64,000 nt of DNA from Nitrososphaerota archaeon (GTDB lineage: Archaea; Thermoproteota; Nitrososphaeria; Nitrososphaerales; Gagatemarchaeaceae). Positions 33,486 to 41,351 of this stretch are shown here, piece by piece. Position numbers and translations under genes: made by a program. The notes beneath the pieces were generated by a model. It did not search any database. It was given only the letters and a program-made list of their open reading frames with translations, and was not told the DNA's origin. Position 1 is the stretch's first letter. Each line of letters starts with the position of its first letter. Location: contig JAPCJI010000002.1 of assembly GCA_027887005.1 (NCBI GenBank), positions 173,958 through 237,957 of the forward strand. The letters are read 5' to 3'.

Positions 33486-33949
33486 TTCTCTCGACCTGTT
33501 CTGACCTTCACGGCCGCCCCAGACTTAAATCCTCGGATGTACTCTCCTTTCATGACAGCCATCCCGACCCCGAGAACCTTCCCCTGCTTGTCCACGACCG
33601 CGACCTCTCCTTTGGGAAGGACGTTCTTCCCCGCCGACTCGACGAACTTGCAGAAGACTGACTTGCCTCCCCTGACGAACCCTGCCGCATCGTCGGAGAC
33701 GACGACGTAGTTGTGCTTGAAGCTCGGACCCTTGGAAAGGAGCTCCGCGCCGTAGATAGAGAGCGCCATGGCGCCGTTGGGCTTTACGGTGGCCAATAGC
33801 TTGCCGTCGTGGAAGATCAGCTTGACCCTGCCTGACCGCCGCGAGTAGACGACCCTGAGATTCTCTTTGGGGAGCGCCTTGCTTACCCCTCTGCCAAAGA
33901 GATAATCGAGCATGATCGAGACCCTCCGGTGCTCGCCCGCTTGTTCCAT
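33482..33949 (-). CDS. PUA-domain RNA-binding protein
   Basis: 155 residues. The C-terminal PUA domain (about 75-150) shows the family path: AGFVRGGKSVFCKFVESAG, LPKGEVAVVDKQGKVLGVG, and KGEYIRGFKSGAAVKVR. The N-terminal half is a small beta domain (LKLIFHDGKLLATVKPNGA-like). It probably binds tRNA or rRNA; pairing with NAC in one operon suggests a translation role. TATA-like CTTTTATCG about 27 bp before its ATG indicates a leaderless transcript starting the PUA-NAC-(ATPase) unit. Confidence 0.85.
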   Translation of the reverse strand: MEQAGEHRRVSIMLDYLFGRGVSKALPKENLRVVYSRRSGRVKLIFHDGKLLATVKPNGAMALSIYGAELLSKGPSFKHNYVVVSDDAAGFVRGGKSVFCKFVESAGKNVLPKGEVAVVDKQGKVLGVGMAVMKGEYIRGFKSGAAVKVRTGREK

Positions 33950-34060
33950 CGTAGGCCGCGCGACCGGCAGGGCGATAAAAGGAATGGGGGACCGGCGGGA
34001 GGTCTGTGGCCTCAGAGGTTATACGGAACCCCGGGCAGGGTCGGACGAAATCTGAAAACT

Positions 34061-34588
34061 TTGGATCGGAGCATAAGGGTCTTGAGACTTGGACAGCGGT
34101 TTGTGAGAGACGAGCGGACCCTGACGCACCTCTGCCTCGTCTCCAGGGCGCTCGGCGCGGAATCCATCTTTCTTGAAGACGCGGAGAAGGACGTCCTGGC
34201 GACGCTTGAGGATGTGAACCGCACCTGGGGCGGGGACTTCCAGGCGGTGCTCATGGCACCCTGGAGGAAGGTCATCAAAGACGCGAAGCAGGAAGGCAGG
34301 AGCGTAGTCCACCTCACCATGTACGGGACTCCCATCCAGGACGTCCTGGAGGAAATCAGGGGGTTGGAGAAAATTCTGATCGTGGTCGGGGGACCCAAGG
34401 TCCCGGGGAAGGTATACCATGAGGCTGACTACAACGTGTCGGTGACCTCGCAGCCCCACTCGGAAGTGGCGGCCCTCGCGATTGCGCTTCATGAGATTCA
34501 GGGTGGAGAAGAGCTTAAGAGGACGTTTCCAAAAAGTAGACTTCGGATTTTGCCCTCAGCGAGGGGCAAGAGAGTTGTAGAAGATTGA
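34061..34588 (+). CDS. trm56: tRNA (cytidine-56 2'-O)-methyltransferase
   Basis: 175 residues of the SPOUT class, archaeal aTrm56. Motifs: VLRLGQRFVRDERTLTHLCL at the start, VHLTMYGTPIQDVLEEI, LIVVGGPKVPGKVYHEADYNVSV with the knot, and QPHSEVAALAIALHEI. It methylates C56 of the T-loop in tRNA. TTG start at 34061 chosen because homology begins there, though the frame is open upstream. The stop overlaps the TTG of tfe (TTGA), so translation is coupled. Confidence 0.9.
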   Translation: MDRSIRVLRLGQRFVRDERTLTHLCLVSRALGAESIFLEDAEKDVLATLEDVNRTWGGDFQAVLMAPWRKVIKDAKQEGRSVVHLTMYGTPIQDVLEEIRGLEKILIVVGGPKVPGKVYHEADYNVSVTSQPHSEVAALAIALHEIQGGEELKRTFPKSRLRILPSARGKRVVED

Positions 34589-35094
34589 AAATAGAATACG
34601 AGGACACGTTTGTGAAGGTCGCCGGTCTCATCGGGGGGCCGGACTACGTCAGGGTAGCCAGGGCTCTCCTCAACAATGAAAACGCCACAGACGAGGAGAT
34701 CGCCTCTGCCACCGGCCTCAAGATAAAGACGGTGAGGAAGGCGCTCTACGACCTCTTCGGCCGGAGCCTCATAACCGGGGTGAGGGTGAGGGACCCGAAG
34801 CGCGGGTGGTTCGTCTACAGGTGGAAGGCCCAGAGGGACCAGACTGACGGGTTCATCCAGACCCAGAGGAAGAAGGTCCTCAACAGGCTGAAGCAAAGGC
34901 TAGACTACGAAGAGACACACGAGTTCTACCACTGCGGGACCCCTACGTGCCTGACAAGGACGTTCGAAGATGCCATGGAGAACTTCTTCAAGTGCCCGAC
35001 CTGTGGGAAGGCCCTCAACAGGCAGGACAACGCGGAACTGAAGGACTCCCTTCGCTGGAAGATCAAACAACTGGAAGAGGAACTCGTCAAGTGA
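34585..35094 (+). CDS. tfe: transcription factor E (TFE alpha)
   Basis: 169 residues. An N-terminal extended winged helix (about 5-90: NNENATDEEIASATGLKIKTVRKALYDL) and a C-terminal zinc ribbon with ligands in FYHCGTPTCLT and FKCPTCGKAL. It assists promoter opening by the archaeal RNA polymerase. The first zinc pair is spaced C-GTPT-C rather than CxxC, a lineage variation. TTG start overlapping the trm56 stop; its own stop overlaps the next start (GTGA). Confidence 0.92.
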   Translation: MKIEYEDTFVKVAGLIGGPDYVRVARALLNNENATDEEIASATGLKIKTVRKALYDLFGRSLITGVRVRDPKRGWFVYRWKAQRDQTDGFIQTQRKKVLNRLKQRLDYEETHEFYHCGTPTCLTRTFEDAMENFFKCPTCGKALNRQDNAELKDSLRWKIKQLEEELVK

Positions 35095-35642
35095 TACCCT
35101 CCGACGCCCAGGCGTTGGAGCTGCACAGGAAGTACGGGAGCAAGGATGTGATTGTGGAGCACTGCAAGACTGTTACGAAGGTTGCGAACGTCCTCGCTGG
35201 GGAGTTTCAGACAAAGGGAGTCGCCGTCGACGCGAAGGCAATCACGGCGGGGGCCCTTCTACACGACATTGGGAGGTCAAGGACCCAAACTGTCCGTCAC
35301 GGAGTCGAAGGCTCGGAGATAATCGAGCACGAAGGCGTAGACCGGAAGGTAGTAGAGATCGTAAGGAAGCACGTGGGCGCTGGGATATCCCCGGAGGAAG
35401 CGAAGCTTTTGGGCCTCCCCGAGCTTGACTACGTCCCAAGAACCCTCGAAGAGAGGATTGTGTGTTTCGCCGACAAGATGGTGGACTCGAGCACGGTCAG
35501 GCAGTTCGAGGCCGAAGTCCAGCGGTTCACGGTCAAGAAGCACGACGTCGTGAGGCTCCTGGCCCTGAAGAGGGGGTTGCAGGAGGAGCTGGGGGAGGAC
35601 CCGGAGCCTCTGATATTCGACAAGATTAAAGAAAGTCGGTAG
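35091..35642 (+). CDS. HD-domain phosphohydrolase (TIGR00295-like)
   Basis: 183 residues. The metal-binding HD signature is GALLHDIGRSRTQTV (about 52-66), with the upstream histidine in VEHCKTV and a downstream HEGVD/KHVGAGIS segment. Such archaeal HD proteins are predicted phosphohydrolases, often of nucleotides or RNA ends; the substrate is not known. GTG start overlaps the tfe stop, making a trm56-tfe-HD operon. A 38-residue Cys-rich gene follows 14 bp later. Confidence 0.85.
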   Translation: MIPSDAQALELHRKYGSKDVIVEHCKTVTKVANVLAGEFQTKGVAVDAKAITAGALLHDIGRSRTQTVRHGVEGSEIIEHEGVDRKVVEIVRKHVGAGISPEEAKLLGLPELDYVPRTLEERIVCFADKMVDSSTVRQFEAEVQRFTVKKHDVVRLLALKRGLQEELGEDPEPLIFDKIKESR

Positions 35643-35656
35643 AGGGCGGCGGATTC

Positions 35657-35773
35657 ATGGCAGCGTGCATCTGTCGAATCTGCAGGCATCGAGACTACGA
35701 GAGTTGCGGAAGGTGCAGCTGCTGCGCATACAGTAGGTGCGCGTGCATGCAGAAGGCCGTTTCAACCGGATGA
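35657..35773 (+). CDS. 38-residue cysteine-rich protein
   Basis: ATG to TGA encoding 38 residues with nine cysteines, at 4, 6, 9, 17, 20, 22, 23, 28 and 30, plus one histidine. The pattern CxCxxC, CxxCxCC, CxC is metal-cluster-like and resembles a metallothionein or a very small zinc-binding protein. It follows the HD gene by 14 bp on the same strand. Too short for standard gene callers. The copper-rich respiratory genes in this genome make metal buffering conceivable, but this is inference. Confidence 0.55.
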   Translation: MAACICRICRHRDYESCGRCSCCAYSRCACMQKAVSTG

Positions 35774-35919
35774 TTCAGCAACCCAGATGGGGCTGTTAAT
35801 AATTCACAGCACCGTTCATGGCAGATTATCCGCACCTGAGTTCTTCAGAGATTGTCCTCCTCCTACAAGAATCAGAAAGACGAGAAGCCTATTAAACAGT
35901 CAATAGCTCGGGCCATTTC

Positions 35920-36028
35920 AGCGAGGTGGGGAAGCCAGTCCCTAACGGGGGCTAGGTACATCCCGGCGGGCTCATAAGCTTCCAACGGAGTCACCCGCAG
36001 AGCGGAGGTTCAAATCCTCCCCTCGCTA
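35920..36028 (+). tRNA. initiator tRNA-Met(CAT) with two introns
   Basis: Acceptor AGCGAGG pairs with CCTCGCT, discriminator A. The anticodon stem GCGGG/CCCGC with three G-C pairs and loop CTCATAA marks an initiator. The T-arm is GGAGG-TTCAAAT-CCTCC. A 17-nt D-loop intron (939-955 in 35xxx numbering) is defined by a BHB: AGCC/GGCT central helix with bulges AGT and AGG, leaving D-loop AGCCAGGTACA. A 16-nt intron at 35977-35992 lies at the canonical 37/38 site. The mature RNA is 76 nt. TATA-like ATTAAACAG lies about 28 bp upstream. Confidence 0.92.
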
Positions 36029-36231
36029 CCTTTGTTCTAGTGAAATTCGTCGAAACTCCAATGCCTGAACTCCAATTGCAAGTGCCGAATGCGAAAGGAT
36101 TCGAACCCCTATTGAGAATGCTGGCTCTGACGGCTGCAAGCAGTCTCTCCAACAAGGCCCCAAAGAAGGTGATTGAAACGCGAGGAATGAACTCGTGAAA
36201 GGTATTAATCTCTGAAGACGAATAGAATTCC

Positions 36232-36711
36232 ATGAAACCTGCACAGAAGGACACGCAGATGTCAGCCAAGAGCTCCACCGCGACAAGCAAGAAGTTCAAG
36301 GGATTCACGGACGAGGAACGAGTCGCGATGAAGGACCGCATCCAAGAGCTGAAGGCGGCCGCCCGCCCCGGACCGGAGGCAGACGGGGAAAGCGCCGTGC
36401 TCGCGAAGATCGCCGAGATGCCGGAACCGGATCGCACCATGGGCAGACGGGTCCATGCTATCATCAAAGTCAGCGCGCCAGCCCTCTCGTCGAGACTCTG
36501 GTACGGGATGCCCGCCTATACCAAGGATGGCAAGGTCGTCTGCCATTTCCAAGCAGCGCAGAAGTTCAACACGAGGTACCCGACGGTCGGCTTCAGCGAC
36601 AAGGCGAACCTCGACGAAGGCACCATGTGGCCGGTCGCCTTCGCGCTGAAGGGGTTGACCGCTGCCGAAGAGGCAAGGATTGCCGCGCTCGTCAAGAAAG
36701 CGGTGAGCTAG
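36232..36711 (+). CDS. DUF1801 / YdhG-like protein
   Basis: 159 residues. A Lys/Ser-rich N-terminus (about 1-45) precedes the DUF1801 fold: [41 protein letters not shown] and [25 protein letters not shown], then [22 protein letters not shown]. Function unknown; the fold is related to frataxin/YjbR-like domains. The family is mainly bacterial and this gene sits just beyond tRNA-iMet, so horizontal acquisition is plausible. TATA-like GGTATTAATC about 30 bp before the ATG. Confidence 0.8.
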   Translation: MKPAQKDTQMSAKSSTATSKKFKGFTDEERVAMKDRIQELKAAARPGPEADGESAVLAKIAEMPEPDRTMGRRVHAIIKVSAPALSSRLWYGMPAYTKDGKVVCHFQAAQKFNTRYPTVGFSDKANLDEGTMWPVAFALKGLTAAEEARIAALVKKAVS

Positions 36712-36748
36712 GGACCATGCTCGGCGATTCCTAGGTCTGCCTGGACAA

Positions 36749-37633
36749 TTAGGCCGCCTGATTCCAAAGGTCAGCCCGCTTCATCAGGTCGACGACTGCG
36801 TGTGCCGAAGACCTGTCTCTGTCAAGGGATGCGTTGTATGCTGCAATCTCGATGACTTTCAGCTTCTCAGTCTTGTCCAGGGCCGAGATGATCGCAACGA
36901 CCTCGTCCGGGGTCAGCCCGTTCGGAGTCGGGTAACTGACGGCGGGGACGATGCTCGGGTCTATCACGTCCACGTCGAGGTGGCAGATGATCCAGTCAGA
37001 CCTGTTGGCGAGGTGCCTCGCTGCCTCTTCGGCCACGTCTCTGGCGCCTGTGGTCCTGACCTGCTGTGCCGTGAAGAGCTTCGCAGGGGAGGAGTTGAAC
37101 GCCAAGACCTCGGGCTCGTCGAGCGCCCTAGAGCCGACGTGGACCAATCTCTCCTGAGCGAGCAGGGGCCTGGCGGTCTCGACCTCATCCCCGAGTTTGG
37201 GACCCCTCCCACATGCCATGGCAAGGCACATTCCCCCGATGTAGCCGGAGGGAGAGGACTCCGGAGTGTTGAAGTCCCCGTGAGCGTCCATCCAGAGCAT
37301 TCCCGGCTTTCCTGCGAAGACGTCCTTGAGGCCGGCGACACTCCCGACGGTCCCCGAGCACTCGTCGCCAATCAGAATCACCCTTTCAGTCCGTAGCCGA
37401 CTGAAGGCTTCGCAAATTCGCGCGGTCGCGTCCTTGAAGTAGCCAAAGTTCTTGACATGTCCTTCCTCCAGGTCGACCTTGAGTGGGGCTATCGCGAGGT
37501 CCCCCTCGTCGAGCACGGCCCCCCTCACCGCGGTCAGTAGTCCAGCCGACCTCAGCGCCCCGGGCGACGCTCCCATTCCGGAGTGCTTTGAGAAGGTATA
37601 GAGCGGGATCCCGAGGATCGATGTCGCGTCCAA
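36749..37633 (-). CDS. arginase/agmatinase-family ureohydrolase
   Basis: 294 residues. Manganese-site motifs: GDECSGTVGSVAGL (about 88-101), WMDAHGDFNTPE (about 114-125) and CHLDVDVIDPSIVPAV (about 219-234). The first motif has Cys-Ser where classical enzymes have His-Ser, as in a subgroup of arginase-like proteins, so the metal site may differ. The substrate (arginine, agmatine or another guanidino compound) is unresolved; the nearby TiaS gene uses agmatine. TTG start, leaderless from a TATA-like TAAATAAG. Divergent from the PLP enzyme. Confidence 0.83.
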   Translation of the reverse strand: MDATSILGIPLYTFSKHSGMGASPGALRSAGLLTAVRGAVLDEGDLAIAPLKVDLEEGHVKNFGYFKDATARICEAFSRLRTERVILIGDECSGTVGSVAGLKDVFAGKPGMLWMDAHGDFNTPESSPSGYIGGMCLAMACGRGPKLGDEVETARPLLAQERLVHVGSRALDEPEVLAFNSSPAKLFTAQQVRTTGARDVAEEAARHLANRSDWIICHLDVDVIDPSIVPAVSYPTPNGLTPDEVVAIISALDKTEKLKVIEIAAYNASLDRDRSSAHAVVDLMKRADLWNQAA

Positions 37634-37655
37634 GTGGCTGTGTGTATGCCTCTGT

Positions 37656-37667
37656 CCTACTTATTTA
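37656..37667. promoter_or_regulatory. shared AT-rich promoter element
   Basis: CTTATTTACACC lies about 28 bp from the ureohydrolase TTG on one side and about 30 bp from the PLP-enzyme ATG at 37694 on the other. Only 60 bp separate the two divergent starts, so one element or two overlapping TATA boxes must serve both genes. Confidence 0.4.
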
Positions 37668-37693
37668 CACCTAGGAAGCCCTGTCGAAGTGAT

Positions 37694-38863
37694 ATGGCCA
37701 GAGATTCTACCCGGTCGGTCCATGAAGCTGAGCCCTTTGACGAGCAGTCCGGCTCCGTAGTGACTCCCATCTACCAGACCTCGACCTTTGCGTTCTCGAA
37801 GGCTGAGGACGCCAGGAAGGCAGTCACGGGCGAGAGCGGCAGGTACGTCTACAGCAGGTGGGACAACCCCACCACGGTACGACTCGAGAAGAAACTGGCG
37901 GCGTTCGAAGGAACTGAGGATGCGGCGTTCTTCTCCTCGGGGATGGCTGCCATCTCTACCTCGGTCCTCACTTTCCTCAAGGCTGGAGACCATGTCGTGG
38001 CGATCAGCGATTTGTACGGAGGGACGTTCCAGCTGATGGACAAGATACTCCCGAACTTCGGGGTGAAGACGACGCTCGTCGAGACGACCAACGAAAAGGC
38101 CATGAGGGACGCGATTCGCGAGGACACGAAGATGGTCTACGTGGAGAGCCCCACGAACCCCACCCTCAAGCTCGTTGATATCCGGAAGGCGGCGAAGCTC
38201 GCACATGGCGCCGGTGCACTCCTCCTCGTCGACAACACCTTCGCATCTCCCATCAACCAGAAGCCTGTCGAACAGGGTGCGGACGTATCCCTTCACAGCG
38301 CTACAAAGTACCTCAACGGCCATGCTGACGTGACCGCGGGAGCGGCGGCCAGCGACAGGGAGAAGGTGGACAAGATCAAGCACATGAGAAGAGACCTGGG
38401 AGGGACCCTCGACCCCCATGCGGCCTGGCTGGTCCTCCGAGGGATGAAGACCATGGCGCTCAGGGTCAAGGCCCAGAATGAGAACGCGATGGCGCTCGCA
38501 GAGTTTCTGTCCGCCCATCCAAGGGTGAAGGTGGTGCATTACCCCGGGTTGGAAGACCACCCTCAGCACGCGCTTGCCAACAAGCAGATGAAGGGTTACG
38601 GAGGGATGATGAGCTTCGAGTTGAAGGGGACGATGAAGGACGCGATGAGGTTGACCGAACGGCTCAAGGTCGTGTTCCTCGCGGCAAGCCTGGGGGGGGT
38701 GGAGACCCTGGTGTCCCAGCCATCGATAATGACGCACACCCAATTGACTAGGGCACAGAGGGCCAAGACGGGTATCCCTGAGGCTCTGATTAGACTCTCG
38801 GTCGGGATCGAGGACAAGGAAGACCTGGTAGAAGACTTCAGGCAAGCGCTGGCGTCTCGATAG
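37694..38863 (+). CDS. cystathionine gamma-synthase/lyase-family PLP enzyme
   Basis: 389 residues, the usual length. Landmarks: YQTSTFAFSKAEDA, YSRWDNPTTVRLEKKLAAFEG, FFSSGMAAISTSVLTFL, DLYGGTFQLM, ESPTNPTLKLVDI, LVDNTFASPINQKP, the PLP lysine in SLHSATKYLNGHADV, and SLGGVETLVSQPSIMTH. The fold acts in transsulfuration or in O-acylhomoserine/methionine gamma-lyase chemistry; specificity within the group cannot be read safely. ATG at 37694 chosen by TATA spacing and homology. Its 3' end overlaps tiaS by 26 bp. Confidence 0.92.
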   Translation: MARDSTRSVHEAEPFDEQSGSVVTPIYQTSTFAFSKAEDARKAVTGESGRYVYSRWDNPTTVRLEKKLAAFEGTEDAAFFSSGMAAISTSVLTFLKAGDHVVAISDLYGGTFQLMDKILPNFGVKTTLVETTNEKAMRDAIREDTKMVYVESPTNPTLKLVDIRKAAKLAHGAGALLLVDNTFASPINQKPVEQGADVSLHSATKYLNGHADVTAGAAASDREKVDKIKHMRRDLGGTLDPHAAWLVLRGMKTMALRVKAQNENAMALAEFLSAHPRVKVVHYPGLEDHPQHALANKQMKGYGGMMSFELKGTMKDAMRLTERLKVVFLAASLGGVETLVSQPSIMTHTQLTRAQRAKTGIPEALIRLSVGIEDKEDLVEDFRQALASR

Positions 38864-40043
38864 ACGGTCTGCCCAGCCAGCCTGAAACCTCGGTCGATTC
38901 CTGTTCTTGGGTTTGGTACCCGTATCTCGCGAAGGGTTTGGTCAGGTGCCTGTTGGCCCTCGGCGAAGAAATGTAGACGCCCCTCGCCAGAGTCCTCGGA
39001 GGACCCTTCGACACAGACAGGACCTGGATTTTCTCCACGTTGATCACTTTCAGATGCTTGGATGTGGGGCGCCTGACGCCCCCGTAGACTCTGACTGCGT
39101 CTCCATCCCGGAGGAGTTTCGCTACCCTTCTCAGGTCGCCCGTGGGCTCATAGACGGCGCAGTTGTGCTTCTTTCCCGCGAGGTCCAGCTCGAAGTAAAC
39201 GTGTCCGCCCGGGCCCACTTTTGGTGAAGAAACCTTTCCTTCGGCCCACCCTGAGGAATAGACCTTCCAGTCGAGCGGCTTTTCGACGTGCGCGTCGGTG
39301 TGCTGGTTTGAAAGGTAGATCATGTGACCCAGTTGGCGTTCCTCGAAGGACACGAGGCGGAAGGCTTCGAGTACGGCCGCCGGGGAATCGCCGCGGATTC
39401 CGAGAAGGACGGGGTCGGGACCGTGGGGTGCGATGAGCACTTTCCTCTTTTGGTGGTCGTAATTGTTCAGGGTGTGAGGCCAGGTGCGGATTTCCATCTC
39501 CTTGACGGAAGCTGAATCGATGAGCCGTTTCGTTCCCCAGAATTCTTTGCGCCTGTAGGCGATGAGTTCGTAGGTGTGGTCGTAGCTCTCGTCGAAGGCC
39601 AGGGCGCTCGCTGCCCCTACCAGGCCCATTCCATTCCCGAGCTCGAACGACTTTACGCGGTGGTCTGAAAGGACTCTTCTTACGCGGTTTGGGTTGACTA
39701 TCCCCGAGAGCGCGTCGAGGTAGACGGGCCTGAAGAGTTCTTTCAGGCTCAGGTCTTCCAGGAATACCATTCCTGTGTTGGCCCCGCCTTCGACATCTGA
39801 GAGTTCGGCGACCTTGGAAGCGAGGAGCCGGAAGGCTCGTTCCGGATCTGAGGTCTCGAGCGGGAGACAGATGGCTGCGTTCCCCCTGGTCTTGAAGGGG
39901 ACGTTGGGATTGAGCCTGACGAGACGCGGGTAAGGAAGGACCTTCACCAGGGGGACAAGGTCCGTCGTAATGCGATAGGCGAGGTAGGTCGTGCAATAGC
40001 CGCGCGAAGAATCTGTGTCGTCAATCCCGACGAGGCAGCGCAT
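38838..40043 (-). CDS. tiaS: tRNA-Ile2 agmatinylcytidine synthetase
   Basis: 401 residues. The N-terminal kinase-like domain is marked by LVGIDDTDSSRGYCTTYLAYR (about 4-24), RLNPNVPFKTRGNAA and ELGNGMGLVGAASALAFDESYD; an OB-fold-like part follows (about 285-350, GKVSSPKVGPGGHVYFEL). TiaS attaches agmatine to C34 of tRNA-Ile(CAU) so that it reads AUA. The C-terminal zinc ribbon common in this family is not apparent: no CxxC pair occurs in the last 60 residues (GYQTQEQESTEVSGWLGRP). ATG start. Confidence 0.88.
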   Translation of the reverse strand: MRCLVGIDDTDSSRGYCTTYLAYRITTDLVPLVKVLPYPRLVRLNPNVPFKTRGNAAICLPLETSDPERAFRLLASKVAELSDVEGGANTGMVFLEDLSLKELFRPVYLDALSGIVNPNRVRRVLSDHRVKSFELGNGMGLVGAASALAFDESYDHTYELIAYRRKEFWGTKRLIDSASVKEMEIRTWPHTLNNYDHQKRKVLIAPHGPDPVLLGIRGDSPAAVLEAFRLVSFEERQLGHMIYLSNQHTDAHVEKPLDWKVYSSGWAEGKVSSPKVGPGGHVYFELDLAGKKHNCAVYEPTGDLRRVAKLLRDGDAVRVYGGVRRPTSKHLKVINVEKIQVLSVSKGPPRTLARGVYISSPRANRHLTKPFARYGYQTQEQESTEVSGWLGRPSIETPALA

Positions 40044-40090
40044 AGGATGACCGGAAGAGATTCGGTATTTTAGCTTGGGAAGGAGGGTAA

Positions 40091-40324
40091 CTAGGCTTCG
40101 ACTACAATCATGGTGAGGGTGCTCCTCACCTTGTCTAGTCTGCGGATGTTCCAGGTGATCGTCTCCTTGACCTTTTCCATGGTGTCTGCCTGTACTCTGG
40201 CGACGATGTCGTACACCCCATAGACCACGTAGACGTCCTTCACGTTCTGAATCTCGCGGAGCTTCTTCAGGAGGTCCTCTTCAGCGCCCAAGTCAGCGTT
40301 GACTAAAACGAAGGCCATCGGCAT
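40091..40324 (-). CDS. stand-alone Lrp/AsnC ligand-binding (RAM) domain protein
   Basis: 77 residues from the ATG at 40324 (MPMAFVLVNADLGAEEDLL). The sequence is just the effector-binding RAM domain of Lrp-type regulators: KKLREIQNVKDVYVVYGVYDIVARVQADTMEKVKETI. There is no helix-turn-helix, so it may modulate a full-length Lrp protein or act as a small amino-acid sensor. The start is set by TATA-like CTTTTATACC about 35 bp upstream, which would fall too close to the longer start at 40351. Confidence 0.87.
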   Translation of the reverse strand: MPMAFVLVNADLGAEEDLLKKLREIQNVKDVYVVYGVYDIVARVQADTMEKVKETITWNIRRLDKVRSTLTMIVVEA

Positions 40325-40433
40325 TGTACGTCGTGCTAAATGAGCATCCACGGTATAAAAGAGTTGTGAGATAGAAGGAGCATTCGAGAAACAATTATTA
40401 CCGAATCAGAAAGTGCGAGGCTCGTAACCCAGA

Positions 40434-40943
40434 TTGAATGTCTACGCTCTTGAACTGTGCCAGGACGACCCCATCAAGTGCACGGCCAGGAAGATGATTC
40501 ACATGGACCTGGCCAAGGGAGTTGGAAGGAAGTTCCACGCCTCTGACACCACCCTCGTGCTGAACCCCTACGCGCACCGGATGCTTTCCCCGCCTGACAG
40601 GGATGCGAAGGGAATCCTCGTCGTGGATTGCTCCTGGAACCAGGCGCAGGAGATATTCTTCAAGAGATTGGGAGGAAAGCACAGGCGGGTCCCTCTGCTT
40701 CTCCCGGCGAATCCGGTCAACTACGCGAGGCCGGGGATGCTGAGTTCCCTGGAGGCGGTGGCCGCGACCCTCTACGTTTTGGGGGAGGTGGAACAGGCCG
40801 AGGCGTACCTTGCTATCTACAAGTGGGGCCCGAACTTCCTGACGCTCAACCACGACCCCCTCGAGTCGTACAGGGAGTGCAAGAGCGAAGGCAAGGTCCT
40901 CCAACAGGAGAGGGAGTACTTCCCGCACCTCTTCCCGGAATAG
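40434..40943 (+). CDS. tsr3: Tsr3-family rRNA aminocarboxypropyltransferase
   Basis: 169 residues matching archaeal Tsr3 (formerly DUF367). Motifs: VYALELCQDDPIKCTARKMIHMDLA, VLNPYAHRMLSPPDRD, ILVVDCSWNQAQEIFF, HRRVPLLLPANPVNYARPGMLSSLEAVAATLY, and WGPNFLTLNHDPLESY. It transfers the aminocarboxypropyl group of SAM to a modified uridine in small-subunit rRNA. TTG start at 40434. RNase P RNA follows 34 bp downstream with its own TATA box. Confidence 0.9.
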   Translation: MNVYALELCQDDPIKCTARKMIHMDLAKGVGRKFHASDTTLVLNPYAHRMLSPPDRDAKGILVVDCSWNQAQEIFFKRLGGKHRRVPLLLPANPVNYARPGMLSSLEAVAATLYVLGEVEQAEAYLAIYKWGPNFLTLNHDPLESYRECKSEGKVLQQEREYFPHLFPE

Positions 40944-40948
40944 CAAAC

Positions 40949-40957
40949 GGTTAATTG
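40949..40957 (+). promoter_or_regulatory. TATA-like box of RNase P RNA
   Basis: GGTTAATTG lies about 26 bp before the first base pair of helix P1 at 40978, directly after the tsr3 stop codon. Confidence 0.5.
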
Positions 40958-40977
40958 CCGAAGGGTGGACGAGGTCC

Positions 40978-41275
40978 CGATACGAGTTGGCGGATGGGCC
41001 ACGGGGACCTCCTGGGGAAGTTCCTCCCTCGCAGCAGGACGCGCGGCGTCATGAGACGCAGCCGGAGACGGCTGGCTCCAGAACAGAAACGTGACCCGGC
41101 CCATCTTGGGCGATGATGGGGCGACCTTGAGGTCGGTGGGTACCGGGATGAAACGGCTGACCCGCGCGGAGCAAGGCCAAACGTGGTTGATGAAACGCCT
41201 GCAGGAGACCAGGGTAGGCCGCTGAGCTGAATCCCGTCTAGAACAGAAGGAGGACTACGGCCAAGACGTATCGAG
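40978..41275 (+). ncRNA. rnpB: RNase P RNA (archaeal type A)
   Basis: The 298-nt RNA closes with helix P1, CGATACG (40978-40984) pairing with CGTATCG (41267-41273). Conserved regions are readable in order: GGGGAAGTTCCTCC near 41013, GATGAAACGGCTGACC near 41148, GCGGAGCAAGGCCAAAC near 41167, and AACAGAAGGAGGACTACGG near 41242, the 3' strand of P4. This ribozyme removes 5' leaders from pre-tRNAs. The 400-bp gap between tsr3 and the CoA ligase is otherwise occupied only by its promoter and terminator. Confidence 0.92.
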
Positions 41276-41286
41276 CATGGCTCCGG

Positions 41287-41330
41287 TGGAGGGGGAAAGA
41301 CCCTCCATCGGGGGCTTTAGTTTTGGATTC
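41287..41330 (+). terminator. hairpin after RNase P RNA
   Basis: TGGAGGG at 41287-41293 pairs with CCCTCCA at 41301-41307 around a GGGAAAGA-type loop and is followed by CTTTAGTTTT. It lies between rnpB and the convergent CoA-ligase gene, so it may end transcripts from either side. Confidence 0.5.
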
Positions 41331-41351
41331 TCTCCTCCCAGGCAGGCGTTT

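Noticed and set aside
36090..36125. T-arm-like sequence on the minus strand (AGGGGTTCGAATCCTT)
   Set aside because: No matching acceptor, D-arm or anticodon stem could be found within 120 nt, so it is at most a tRNA fragment.
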